From an uncultured Lachnospiraceae bacterium (GTDB lineage: Bacteria > Bacillota > Clostridia > Lachnospirales > Lachnospiraceae), in NCBI GenBank assembly GCA_910577645.1, contig CAJTOL010000042.1, forward strand, positions 1 to 23,275: a stretch of 23,275 bases of DNA. The letters run 5' to 3'. This document shows, piece by piece, positions 13,260 through 21,490 of the stretch. The notes beneath the pieces were generated by a model. The model had not been told where the DNA came from, did not search any database, and saw only the letters and a list, made by a program, of their open reading frames with translations. The position numbers were made by a program, and so were the translations under genes. How positions within the stretch are numbered: position 1 is the stretch's first letter; each line of letters starts with the position of its first letter.

Positions 13260-14717
13260 ATGAGTAAAGAGAGAAACATAAAAAAGCAGAATAATCCCAA
13301 TATTGTTTTTATTCTGACGGACGATCAGGGCTACTGGTCATTGGGATGCTACGGAAACCATGAAATTCACACTCCCAATCTGGATCGACTGGCAGAGAGA
13401 GGCACCCGCTTTGAAAATTTTTTCTGTGTTTCCCCGGTATGTTCTCCTGCCAGAGCTTCCCTGATGACTGGGCGGATCCCCTCTCAGCACGGTATTCATG
13501 ACTACTTGTGTGGCGGTAACGGCGGATCCACCCAGACTGCCATTGAATATTTAAAAGGCCAGACTGGCTATACAGATATCCTGGCGGAAAACGGCTATAC
13601 CTGCGGGCTAAGCGGAAAATGGCATTTAGGCGACGGCCTTCATCCCCAGAAGGGCTTTACCTTCTGGTATACTCATCAGAAGGGCGGCGGCCCCTACTAT
13701 AATGCTCCCATGATTCGGGACGGAAAATATGTGGAAGAGAAAGAATACATTACAGATGTAATTACAGATGAGGCTCTGAAGTTTATAGACAGAGAAAAGT
13801 ATAAAGACAATCCGTTTTACCTAAGCATTCACTATACAGCGCCTCACTCCCCGTGGGTAGGCTGTCATCCTAAAGAATATACGGATCTTTATGAGGATTG
13901 CCGGTTTGAAACCTGTCCTCAGAGAGAAACGCCTCATCCCTGGGCAAAGCTGGACGTACTTCCGGGCTACCGCAATCCCAGAGAAAACCTTATAGGATAT
14001 TTTGCCGCAGTCACCGCAATGGATGCCAATGTGGGAAGGATCCTGGATAAACTGGAAGAGGAAGGCCTGACGGAAGATACCCTGGTAATTTTTTCCAGCG
14101 ACAATGGCTTTAACTGTGGACATCATGGTATTTGGGGAAAAGGAAACGGAACCTTTCCGTTAAACCTTTATGATTCGTCTGTAAAAGTTCCTCTGATTAT
14201 CAGTCGCCCCGGCCATCTGCCGGAGGGGAGGGTATGTAAGGACATGTGCAGCGGATATGACTTTATGCCCACCCTTTTAGATTATCTGGGAATGGAAAAT
14301 CCGGATGCCGAAAAACTTCCGGGAAGAAGCTTTTTGTCCTCTCTGTTGGAAGCGGACAGGGAAGAGGAGTTGCAAAACGGCCCGAATGCCGGGGATCCAC
14401 AGACGGTAGTAGTTTTTGATGAATACGGCCCGGCCCGTATGATTCGAAGCAAAGAGTACAAGTATATCCACAGAGTCCCCTTTGGCCCCGACGAATTTTA
14501 TGATTTAACCGGGGATCCGGGGGAGGATGAGAACCTGATCTGCCGGGAAGAGTATCAAGAGCTAATTGAAAAAATGAAGCGTCAGATGGATACATGGTTT
14601 CTACGCTACGCCAATCCGGAGATTGACGGAAGCAGGGAACCGGTTTTAGGGGGCGGCCAGAAGAATCTGGCTGGAATATGGGGACCTGGTCTCCATGTAT
14701 ACAATGAAAATAAGTAA
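13260..14717 (+). CDS. Type I (formylglycine) sulfatase, predicted cytoplasmic
   Basis: The 485-residue protein has the sulfatase signature C-S-P-A-R at 61-65 followed by ASLMTGR, in which Cys61 would become formylglycine. Other active-site residues are visible: Asp21 and Asp22 in ILTDDQGY, Lys120 and His122 in SGKWHLG, His191 and His196 in SIHYTAPHSPW, and SSDNGFNCGHHGIWGKG, which holds the Asp-Asn metal pair and a Lys. The N-terminus (MSKERNIKKQNN) is polar, with no signal peptide or lipobox, so the enzyme should act inside the cell. In anaerobes the cysteine form is matured by the radical-SAM enzyme anSME, which is not in the window. It lies between the binding protein and the permeases, so a sulfated sugar is probably imported first and then desulfated. 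The specific sulfate ester is unknown. Confidence 0.92.
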   Translation: MSKERNIKKQNNPNIVFILTDDQGYWSLGCYGNHEIHTPNLDRLAERGTRFENFFCVSPVCSPARASLMTGRIPSQHGIHDYLCGGNGGSTQTAIEYLKGQTGYTDILAENGYTCGLSGKWHLGDGLHPQKGFTFWYTHQKGGGPYYNAPMIRDGKYVEEKEYITDVITDEALKFIDREKYKDNPFYLSIHYTAPHSPWVGCHPKEYTDLYEDCRFETCPQRETPHPWAKLDVLPGYRNPRENLIGYFAAVTAMDANVGRILDKLEEEGLTEDTLVIFSSDNGFNCGHHGIWGKGNGTFPLNLYDSSVKVPLIISRPGHLPEGRVCKDMCSGYDFMPTLLDYLGMENPDAEKLPGRSFLSSLLEADREEELQNGPNAGDPQTVVVFDEYGPARMIRSKEYKYIHRVPFGPDEFYDLTGDPGEDENLICREEYQELIEKMKRQMDTWFLRYANPEIDGSREPVLGGGQKNLAGIWGPGLHVYNENK

Positions 14718-14747
14718 CAGGAACCAGGTATGAGAGGAGGAAGGGTT

Positions 14748-15662
14748 TTGAATACCAAACGCTTTGGAATAAAAAGACACACAGCTGATAAGCTGTTTTC
14801 ACTAATGCTTCTGCTTCCGGCGATTATTACAACAATTATATTTATTTTAATCCCGGTAGTGGACTCTATTTATCGAAGCTTTTTTGACTATCGGGTAAGG
14901 AATATTATCTCCGGAGAGCCGGGGATTTGGAATAATTTTGCAAACTATGCCAAATTGTTTTCCAACGGTAAGTTGGTGCCATCTATGATAAACACCTTGG
15001 TATTTGTATTTGGAGTGGTAATTGCCCAATTTATTTTTGGAATGGCTCTGGCTTTGATTCTTAATACCAATATGAAGGCATCCCGGTTTATCCGAAGTAT
15101 TATGATGGTTCCGTGGGTAGTGCCTACCATTATTTCCGGTCTGGTATGGCTGTGGATGTTCCAACCTCAGTACGGCCTAGTAAAATTTTTGGCAGGGGTG
15201 ATTACCGGAGGAAAGATTACGGACTTTGCTATCTTAAATAATCCGGCTACCGCAATGTTTGGCGTTTCCGTAGCCGCTCTTTGGAAGCAGATTCCTCTGG
15301 CTACCCTGCTCCTTTTGGCAGGACTTGCCAATGTGCCGGAGGACATGCTGGAGGCGGCTAAAATCGATGGAGCCAATGGGGTTCAGAGATTTTTTCGGAT
15401 TACCATGCCTTATATGAAGAGTGTTATCAAAGTTACCGTATCCATGTCCATTATTGAGAACTTTAAGCAATTCCCGCTGTTCTGGACTATGACTGGCGGC
15501 GGCCCCAACAATTCCACCACCACCATGGCGATCTTAAGCTACAGGGAAGCTTTTGTTTCCAATAACTTTGGATCCGGCGCGGCAGTAACCACGGTCTGGA
15601 TGTTGATGATGATTGCAGTAGTGTTCCTGTACAATCGTATTTTCAAAGAATCTGAAGTGTAG
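14748..15662 (+). CDS. ABC sugar transporter permease (MalF-type)
   Basis: The 304-residue membrane protein has about six transmembrane segments, the first at LFSLMLLLPAIITTIIFIL, and the EAA loop of binding-protein-dependent permeases: EDMLEAAKIDGANGVQRFFR followed by ITMPYM. I start it at the TTG at 14748: AGGAGG (14735-14740) lies seven bases before it. The in-frame ATG at 14730 lies upstream of that ribosome site and has only a poor one itself. It pairs with the next gene to form the channel. No ABC ATPase gene is present, as is common for CUT1 importers in Firmicutes that share an MsmX-type ATPase. Confidence 0.9.
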   Translation: MNTKRFGIKRHTADKLFSLMLLLPAIITTIIFILIPVVDSIYRSFFDYRVRNIISGEPGIWNNFANYAKLFSNGKLVPSMINTLVFVFGVVIAQFIFGMALALILNTNMKASRFIRSIMMVPWVVPTIISGLVWLWMFQPQYGLVKFLAGVITGGKITDFAILNNPATAMFGVSVAALWKQIPLATLLLLAGLANVPEDMLEAAKIDGANGVQRFFRITMPYMKSVIKVTVSMSIIENFKQFPLFWTMTGGGPNNSTTTMAILSYREAFVSNNFGSGAAVTTVWMLMMIAVVFLYNRIFKESEV

Positions 15663-15678
15663 AAAGGGGGAATGGAAG

Positions 15679-16518
15679 ATGAAACGTAATCGTTTAACCG
15701 CTAATATTGTCAAATATGCAGTGCTGACTTTGATTTTGCTGTTTTTGCTGTTCCCGCTGTTCTGGGTATTGATGACTTCCTTTAAAACCAACATGGAGGC
15801 TTATAAATTCCCGCCTACCTTGATTCCTAAAGCGCCTACGGTGCAAAGCTATATTGATTTGTTCACCAAAAACAACGAGTTTTTTATGTACTATAAAAAC
15901 AATTTTATTGTTGCAGGCGGAGCCGCTCTTATGACTACCTTTATTGCCATTATGTCCGGTTATGCCCTCTCCAGATTCCACTTTAAGTGGAACGGCTGGA
16001 TTGTAGCTTCTTTTACATCAGCTCAGATGTTTCCTATTATCAGCCGTTTGATTTCCCTCTATAAGATTATGGGAGACATCCATCTGATCAATACCCGGAT
16101 AGGATTGGTGTTTGCAGTAGGCGCTTCCATGTTGCCTTTTACCATTATGCTGATGTCAAGTTTTTATGACGGGATTCCTGTGGAGCTGGAAGAGGCGGCA
16201 CAAATTGACGGTGCCGGACGGTTTCAAATCCTGTTTCAGGTGGTAGCGCCCCTGATTAAGCCCGGTATGCTGGCAGTGGGAATCTACGCCTTCCTGCTTT
16301 CCTGGGACGACTATCTCCACGCGTCTACTCTGATCCAGACCGATTCTCTTAGAACTCTGTCGGCAGGCGTGGCTCTTCGATATTTAGGAGAGCTGTCTTA
16401 TGACTGGTCCCTGATTAACACTATCTCCATCGTCGGAACCCTGCCTATGGTATTTTTGTTCTTCTTCTTCCAGAAATACATGGTAAAGGGTCTGGTAGCA
16501 GGTGCAGTAAAAGGATAA
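15679..16518 (+). CDS. ABC sugar transporter permease (MalG-type)
   Basis: The 279-residue inner-membrane protein has six likely transmembrane segments, beginning with VLTLILLFLLFPLFWVLMTS, and the EAA loop VELEEAAQIDGAGRFQILFQ followed by VVAPLIKPG. It ends with QKYMVKGLVAGAVKG, the usual C-terminus of MalG-type CUT1 permeases. AAAGGGGG (15663-15670) precedes the ATG by eight bases; an out-of-frame ATG at 15672 lies between. It forms a heterodimer with the MalF-type permease and takes up the sugar presented by the lipoprotein. Confidence 0.92.
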   Translation: MKRNRLTANIVKYAVLTLILLFLLFPLFWVLMTSFKTNMEAYKFPPTLIPKAPTVQSYIDLFTKNNEFFMYYKNNFIVAGGAALMTTFIAIMSGYALSRFHFKWNGWIVASFTSAQMFPIISRLISLYKIMGDIHLINTRIGLVFAVGASMLPFTIMLMSSFYDGIPVELEEAAQIDGAGRFQILFQVVAPLIKPGMLAVGIYAFLLSWDDYLHASTLIQTDSLRTLSAGVALRYLGELSYDWSLINTISIVGTLPMVFLFFFFQKYMVKGLVAGAVKG

Positions 16519-16599
16519 ATTTTTAGAAACAAAGGAGGAGGAAACCCCCTGAGAGGCATACCTGTATGCCGACAAACAGGGCAAATTAAGGAGGAAACT
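16519..16599 (+). promoter_or_regulatory. Intergenic leader with a spare ribosome site, a short inverted repeat and a 7-codon frame
   Basis: AGGAGG at 16536-16541 has no ATG at the right distance; seven bases on is CTG 16549, in frame with the aldolase. GGCATA-CCTG-TATGCC (16555-16570) is a small hairpin. ATG 16566 opens a 7-codon frame (MPTNRAN) that ends at the second ribosome site, AAGGAGG, which serves the real ATG at 16600. No poly-T tract is present, so transcription should continue. Confidence 0.4.
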
Positions 16600-17454
16600 A
16601 TGTTAACGACAAGCAAAGAAATGCTAATAGAGGCTTCAAAAAAAGGCTATGCAGTGCCTGCTATCAATACCCAGGGAGGAAACTATGACATTATCTGGGC
16701 AGTGTGCAAGGCGGCAGAGGATTTGGGATCTCCTGTTATCCTGGCCCATTACGTCAGTACCGGAGCCTACTCCGGCCACGACTGGTTTGTAAACGTATGT
16801 AAATGGTGCGCCGACAAGGTATCGGTACCGGTTGCCATTCATTTAGACCACGGGGACGGCTTTGAAATCTGTATGGAGGCCTTAAAGCTGGGCTTTACTT
16901 CCCTGATGATTGACGGCTCTGCCAAACCCATTGAGGAAAACGCCGCTATGACCAACCAGGTATTGGATGTGGCCAGATGCTTCGGCGTTCCGGTGGAGGC
17001 GGAGATTGGAGAGCTTTTACGCCTGGATAATATGGGGGCGGTAATGGAAAACAAAAATATTGTGGATCCGGAAGAAGTCAGCCGCTTTTTAAGCCTGTGC
17101 CGCCCCGACTCCCTGGCAATCGGCATTGGAAACGCTCACGGTTACTATAAAGGAGAGCCGGATATCCATCTGGAGGTGCTTAAGGCAGTCCGCGGTTTTA
17201 CCGATATTCCGCTGGTACTTCACGGCTGTACCGGTATGAGAGAGGATATTATTAAAGAAGCTATAAAGCTGGGAGTTGCCAAGATAAACTTCGGCACAGA
17301 GATCCGCTACAAATATGTAGAGCACTATGAAGAAGGTTTAAAAACCATGAATCATCAGGGCCATTCCTGGAAGCTGTCCCAATTTGCCAATGAGAAGCTT
17401 CAGGAGGATGTAAAAAAGATTATCCGGCTGGCCGGCTCCGACCAAAAAGCGTAA
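16600..17454 (+). CDS. Class II ketose-bisphosphate aldolase (GatY/KbaY/FbaA family)
   Basis: The 284-residue zinc aldolase has the family motifs: AINTQGGNYDI near residue 21, HLDHGDG at 81-87 (Asp83, zinc His84), VEAEIGELL at 132-140, GNAHGYYKGEP at 177-187 (zinc His180), LHGCTG at 207-212 (zinc His208, usually HGGSG) and KINFGTEIR at 228-236, equivalent to KVNVATEL of tagatose-bisphosphate aldolases. It would split a ketohexose 1,6-bisphosphate into dihydroxyacetone phosphate and glyceraldehyde 3-phosphate. Together with the PfkA-like kinase and the SIS protein it resembles the lower Aga/Kba route. Fructose and tagatose bisphosphates cannot be told apart by eye. Confidence 0.9.
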   Translation: MLTTSKEMLIEASKKGYAVPAINTQGGNYDIIWAVCKAAEDLGSPVILAHYVSTGAYSGHDWFVNVCKWCADKVSVPVAIHLDHGDGFEICMEALKLGFTSLMIDGSAKPIEENAAMTNQVLDVARCFGVPVEAEIGELLRLDNMGAVMENKNIVDPEEVSRFLSLCRPDSLAIGIGNAHGYYKGEPDIHLEVLKAVRGFTDIPLVLHGCTGMREDIIKEAIKLGVAKINFGTEIRYKYVEHYEEGLKTMNHQGHSWKLSQFANEKLQEDVKKIIRLAGSDQKA

Positions 17455-17477
17455 TTCATTATACTAGGAGGAAGACT

Positions 17478-18527
17478 ATGAAAAACAGTGAACTTACATA
17501 TAAGGAAATATACGGACAGCCTGCTTCTTTTCAGGCAATCAACGACACTCTGGATCAAATCTGCCAGGTTCTGGATCAGGTATTTGCAGAGGAGTATGAC
17601 GAGCTGATCTTTACCGGCTGCGGCACCTCCCTCTATCTGGCTCAGGCTGCGGCACATGCATTTGCAAGCTGTACGGATATTCCTGCCAAGGGAATGTGCT
17701 GCTCCGAGCTTTACTATTTTCCGGAAACATACGTGGGGAAAGGGAAAAAGGTTCTGGTGCTTCCCATTACCAGAAAAAGCTATACCACAGAAGTACGGAT
17801 GGCCATTGACAAAGTCAGGACTTTTGAGGGAGTAAAAAGCCTGGCGATTACCTGCGACGCAGACAGCGCCAAATACAATGACTACATGATTCTCTCGCCT
17901 GAGACCCCGGAAGACAGCGTTATTATGACAAGATCTTTTACCAGCATGATTTATCTGTCTGTTATCCTGGCCTTCTATGCAGGCGGGAAAAAAGAAAAGA
18001 TCCAGGCGATGAAAGACTATGCCGCCCAGTCGGAAGAGTTTTTAAAAGAAACCGATAAGCTGGCAAAAAGAATTGTATCTGAACACCCGGAATTAAACCT
18101 TTATATTACCTTAGGCCAGGGGATTTATTATGGAATTGCCAATGAGTGCATGAACAAGATGAAGGAGATGAGCCTGAGCAATTCGGAGGCCTACTATACC
18201 TTAGAGTACCGTCACGGCCCTATGAGCCTGGTGGATGATAAGACCATGATCATCCTTTTAGCCAATGAGGCAACTACAGACGGAGATGCCAAGCTGTTAA
18301 CCCAGATGAAAGAATACGGGGCTGTTACCCTGGCAATCGGCAATACTGCCTCTGAGGATTTTAAGGACGCAGACTACACTCTGGATATGAATTACGGCTA
18401 TGACAGCCTGCAGAATGCCGCCATGATAGGATTTATCGGACAGCTTATGGGCTACTATATGGCAGAGCAGAAGGGATTAAACGCCGATACCCCAAGACAT
18501 TTGTCACAGGCTATTGTCATTAAATAA
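17478..18527 (+). CDS. SIS-domain sugar-phosphate isomerase/deaminase (AgaS/GlmS-C-like)
   Basis: The 349-residue protein has two SIS domains. The first contains FTGCGTSLYLAQAAA at 45-59, and the second contains YRHGPMSLVDDKTMI at 244-258, as in AgaS and the isomerase half of GlmS. It begins with TYKEIYGQPASF and ends with RHLSQAIVIK, both typical. AgaS-type enzymes convert galactosamine 6-phosphate to tagatose 6-phosphate and ammonia; other relatives open sugar-amino acid conjugates (FrlB). The usual phosphate-binding S-G-x-T loop is replaced here by ITRKSYTTEV (97-106), without the Gly, so the substrate may be unusual. It ends the operon; a long hairpin follows 36 bases later. Confidence 0.88.
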   Translation: MKNSELTYKEIYGQPASFQAINDTLDQICQVLDQVFAEEYDELIFTGCGTSLYLAQAAAHAFASCTDIPAKGMCCSELYYFPETYVGKGKKVLVLPITRKSYTTEVRMAIDKVRTFEGVKSLAITCDADSAKYNDYMILSPETPEDSVIMTRSFTSMIYLSVILAFYAGGKKEKIQAMKDYAAQSEEFLKETDKLAKRIVSEHPELNLYITLGQGIYYGIANECMNKMKEMSLSNSEAYYTLEYRHGPMSLVDDKTMIILLANEATTDGDAKLLTQMKEYGAVTLAIGNTASEDFKDADYTLDMNYGYDSLQNAAMIGFIGQLMGYYMAEQKGLNADTPRHLSQAIVIK

Positions 18528-18562
18528 AAGAGTAAAAGCAGAAGAAATGCAAGACCCTTTAG

Positions 18563-18614
18563 AAAGCGGCTTTCTATTAGCAGATGCGGACAGCGATAAT
18601 AGAAAGCCGCTTTT
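18563..18614 (+). terminator. Long inverted repeat, terminator of the sulfatase-transporter operon
   Basis: AAAGCGGCTTTCTATTA (18563-18579) and its exact reverse complement (18597-18613) form a 17-base stem with a 17-base loop. The right arm ends in TTTT. Each arm also contains a smaller near-palindrome (GAAAGCGGCTTTC). It lies between the plus-strand operon and the minus-strand YciI remnant, so it may serve both directions. Confidence 0.75.
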
Positions 18615-18621
18615 GCTGCTG

Positions 18622-18855
18622 TTACAGCAAATAGTCGTTACTTTTGTCAGCTACTTGCAGAGATGCAAGGGTATAAGTTGCATAACCCTCAGCCACAAGC
18701 GGCTCCAGCTTGCATAGGGCTTCGGCTTCCTCGTAGCTTTGGGTTTTGAAAATGACCATGCCAGCCACGCCGGGATAACCTTTAAGGGGGCCGCAGAGCT
18801 CTAGCTTTCCATGGGTATCCAGATTTTTCAGATTTTCTACATGTCTTGTAATTAC
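18622..18855 (-). pseudogene. YciI-like domain protein, N-terminus lost at the IS21-family element
   Basis: Reading the minus strand from 18855 gives 77 residues ending at a TAA (complement of 18622-18624). They contain HVENLKNLDTHGKLELCGPL, then GMVIFKTQSYEEAEALCKLEP and LVAEGYATYTLA. This is the YciI/YCII pattern of small alpha-beta proteins (HLEHLKxLxxxGKLxxxGP and EEAxxLxxxDP). The first 20 or so residues are missing and the frame meets a stop inside the insertion sequence, so the gene is broken. Base composition resembles the sugar cluster, not the insertion sequence. The function of intact YciI relatives is mostly unknown. It was not an annotated frame because it has no start codon. Confidence 0.75.
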
Positions 18856-18902
18856 TGATTATTATCAAGCTTGGGAGCCACCGTTCTCACACTTGAGAGC
18901 CA
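18856..18902. repeat. Left terminal inverted repeat of the IS21-family element
   Basis: These 47 bases begin TGATTATTATCAAGCTTGGG and are the exact reverse complement of 21491-21537. They include two motif copies, CAAGCTTGGGAGCCAC and CTCACACTTGAGAGCCA, likely IstA sites. Confidence 0.93.
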
Positions 18903-19050
18903 TTGAAACCTATTACATTATCAAGCTTGAGAATCACCACTATATATAGGGTTATGAATAGAAGAGATTGATACAGCACCTTAACTTCCTTTAAACTGTG
19001 TTTCATGAAAGATTTTATCTTTCAAATACATTTTTAAGGAGGTTTTCTTT

Positions 19051-20610
19051 ATGTTTAAGAAAACAAGAGTAAGGCAGATTATAGAACTGCTTCAAAAGAA
19101 TCTAAGTGACCGGGAGATTTCCACTGTTCTTGGTGTTTCCCGAAATTCCGTTGCACGAATCAGACAAGCTTCTGATGGCTGCAACGCAGAGTGGGAGGAG
19201 CTTCTCATGATGACGGATGATGAATTATATCGTTTCTTTTATCCTGATAAATTCAAGCCCAAACAAAGTTATGCGTCCGTTGATTATGCATATGTGCACA
19301 AAGAACTCAGTAAAGTTGGCGTTACAGAGGTTCTCCTGTGGGAAGAATACTGTGAGAAGTGTAAAAAAGAAGGTGCAAAAGCCTGCTCCTATCCTACGTT
19401 TGCCAGAGGTTATAAAAGGTATACGGTCAGTAAAAATTACACTAGCCATATAGAACATAAACCAGGTGTTACACTTGAAGTTGACTGGTCGGGACCAACA
19501 ATGAATTATATTGACCCGGATAAGAACACACAGTGTACGGCATATCTTTTTGTTGCAACATTTCCGTATAGTCAGTATATATACGTTGAAGCTGCAGCGT
19601 CTATGAATCAGTCTGACTGGTTGTATTGTAATGTACATATGCTTGAATTCTTTGAAGGCTCTCCTGTAAAGATTGTATGTGATAACCTGAAAACCGGAGT
19701 TGTCGCTCATCCAAAACATGGAGAAATCGTCTTAAATGATGCGTATTTATCTTTTGCTGAACATTATCAAATTGCAATCATGCCGGCTGAAGTCAGAAAA
19801 CCCAAACAGAAACCAAGCGTGGAAGGCTCCGTAGGCAAGATTGCAAGAAAAATTATAGGTATGTTAAGACATGAAACATTTTATTCTCTGGAATCTTTGA
19901 ATCGCGGCATAAGGAATGCTCTTACGAAGCTTAATTCCAAGGAATTTCAAAAGAGAAATGGCAGTAGAAAGATTCTTTTTGAAACCGAAGAGAAACCAAT
20001 GCTGAGGGCTTTGCCTTTGCTCCCTTTTGAGATATGTGAGTGCTCCTATCACCATAAGGTGGGACCAAACTCTCATATATGGTTTGGCAAGGGGCAATAT
20101 TCTGTTCCCAGCGGCTATCTGAATCAATACGTTGATGTGAGATACAACAATGCAATGATTTCTATTTATTCGTCACATAAACTCATTGCAGAACATAAAC
20201 GTCTTCCTTCCGGACTCAAAAACGGCAAGAGAACAGAAGCATCGCACCTTCCTTATCCACTATACACTCCCGAAACCGTAGAATCAACGATTGCAAAAGC
20301 CGAAGAGATTGGCACAAATCCAACTACTGTGATAGGCAGGATTTATGAAAATGCAAAAATAAAAGAACAGGCTCTTATAGATGCCAGATCCGTTCTTGAC
20401 ATAGCAAGTATCTATGGAGAAAAAATACTGGAGGAAGCCTGCAGGAGGGCTTTAAAAGATTTCCATATGATTACATACAATACGCTGATTGCTTATATAA
20501 AGGATATCTCGAAAAGCAAAAAGAATAAACTGAAGTCCGAGAACGGAAAGGAGCATAAACGTGGAATCGTACGAGGTGCAGATTATTACAGGAAGGATGG
20601 TAGAAAGTAA
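19051..20610 (+). CDS. istA: IS21-family transposase IstA
   Basis: The 519-residue protein has an N-terminal helix-turn-helix (residues 7-40, LSDREISTVLGVSRNSVARI) and an integrase core with the DDE triad visible as Asp145 (LEVDWSGPT), Asp211 (IVCDNLKTGV) and Glu258 (KPSVEGSVGKIARK). After it comes the beta-barrel C-terminal region with SHIWFGKGQYSVPSGYLNQY. Length is normal for the family. AAGGAGG lies about seven bases before the ATG. Its stop codon overlaps the istB start by one base (TAATG), as usual for coupled istA-istB. The reading frame is intact. Confidence 0.95.
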   Translation: MFKKTRVRQIIELLQKNLSDREISTVLGVSRNSVARIRQASDGCNAEWEELLMMTDDELYRFFYPDKFKPKQSYASVDYAYVHKELSKVGVTEVLLWEEYCEKCKKEGAKACSYPTFARGYKRYTVSKNYTSHIEHKPGVTLEVDWSGPTMNYIDPDKNTQCTAYLFVATFPYSQYIYVEAAASMNQSDWLYCNVHMLEFFEGSPVKIVCDNLKTGVVAHPKHGEIVLNDAYLSFAEHYQIAIMPAEVRKPKQKPSVEGSVGKIARKIIGMLRHETFYSLESLNRGIRNALTKLNSKEFQKRNGSRKILFETEEKPMLRALPLLPFEICECSYHHKVGPNSHIWFGKGQYSVPSGYLNQYVDVRYNNAMISIYSSHKLIAEHKRLPSGLKNGKRTEASHLPYPLYTPETVESTIAKAEEIGTNPTTVIGRIYENAKIKEQALIDARSVLDIASIYGEKILEEACRRALKDFHMITYNTLIAYIKDISKSKKNKLKSENGKEHKRGIVRGADYYRKDGRK

Positions 20611-21373
20611 TGAATATAGAGATCCGAAAACAATTAGCGGTATTGGAACTGGGGGATCTGGCAGCTGTTATAGAAAATCAGGAGAAGGATGTGTCACTGG
20701 TGGATTTAAACCATAATGACAGATTAGAGCATCTTCTTACGGAACTTATAACAGAAAGACAGAACCGTTTGATAGGACGACTTACAAAGAATGCGGAGTT
20801 AAAGTATCCAAATGCAAGTCTTGAAACCCTTGATTGTGAAGCAAGAGGAATCAATAGGGATACGATTGTCAATCTGGCTTCCATGGGATTTGTAAGTGCT
20901 GCCACGAATCTGATTATTACAGGGCGACAGGTGCTGGGAAGACATATCTGTCATGTGTACTTGGAGTGGAGGCGTGTAAACAGACTTTGCGGACCTGTTA
21001 TATCAGAATGCCTGATATGCTGGGGCATTTTCAAAATCACAAAGATAATCTCAGAGAGCAGGTCCGGTATAGAAAAAGACTTGGAAATTACAAGGTTTTG
21101 ATCATTGATGAATGGTTGAACTATAAAATTAACGAGAGGGAATCGAAGTTTATATATGAACTCATAGAACAGAGATGCGGAAACAGTCCAACGATTTTTG
21201 TGGGGCAGTACGATGTGGAGGACTGGCATGAGAGACTGGGCGGAGGAACACAAGCAGATTCGATCATGGATAGAATCATTCATAATTCTTATGCAATACC
21301 AACAACAGATAACAATTTAAGAAAACTATATGATTCCCAAAAGGCAAAAGCTGTAATTGATTCCTTAAGATAA
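20610..21373 (+). pseudogene. istB: IstB transposition helper ATPase, frameshifted at the Walker A motif
   Basis: The N-terminal half (20610 to about 20922) matches IstB to LASMGFVSAATNLIITG. One base is then missing near 20921-20925 (ACAGGGCGACAGG): continuing in the next frame restores the Walker A as GATGAGKTYLSCVLG and then the whole ATPase core, including Walker B VLIIDEWLNY and the ending DRIIHNSYAIPTTDNNLRKL. Read straight, the first frame ends at 21101 with unrelated sequence. Full-length IstB would be about 254 residues. IstB is needed for IS21 target choice and transposition, so this copy is probably immobile unless the shift is a sequencing error or is bypassed by frameshifting. 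Confidence 0.88.
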
Positions 21374-21490
21374 CATCATATATTTATGATAGCAATGGCA
21401 TGGCTGCGGTAACAGTCATGCTATTTATAACAATACTACATATAGTGTTTAAAGTGGCTCTCAAGCATGAGAATTATATCAAAAACAAGG

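Noticed and set aside
14263..14802. Minus-strand frame of 179 residues opposite the sulfatase
   Set aside because: It is antisense to strongly conserved sulfatase sequence, with no ribosome site and no family features.
18514..18717. Plus-strand frame of 67 residues after the SIS gene
   Set aside because: It runs through the terminator hairpin and antisense to the YciI remnant, so it is not a gene.
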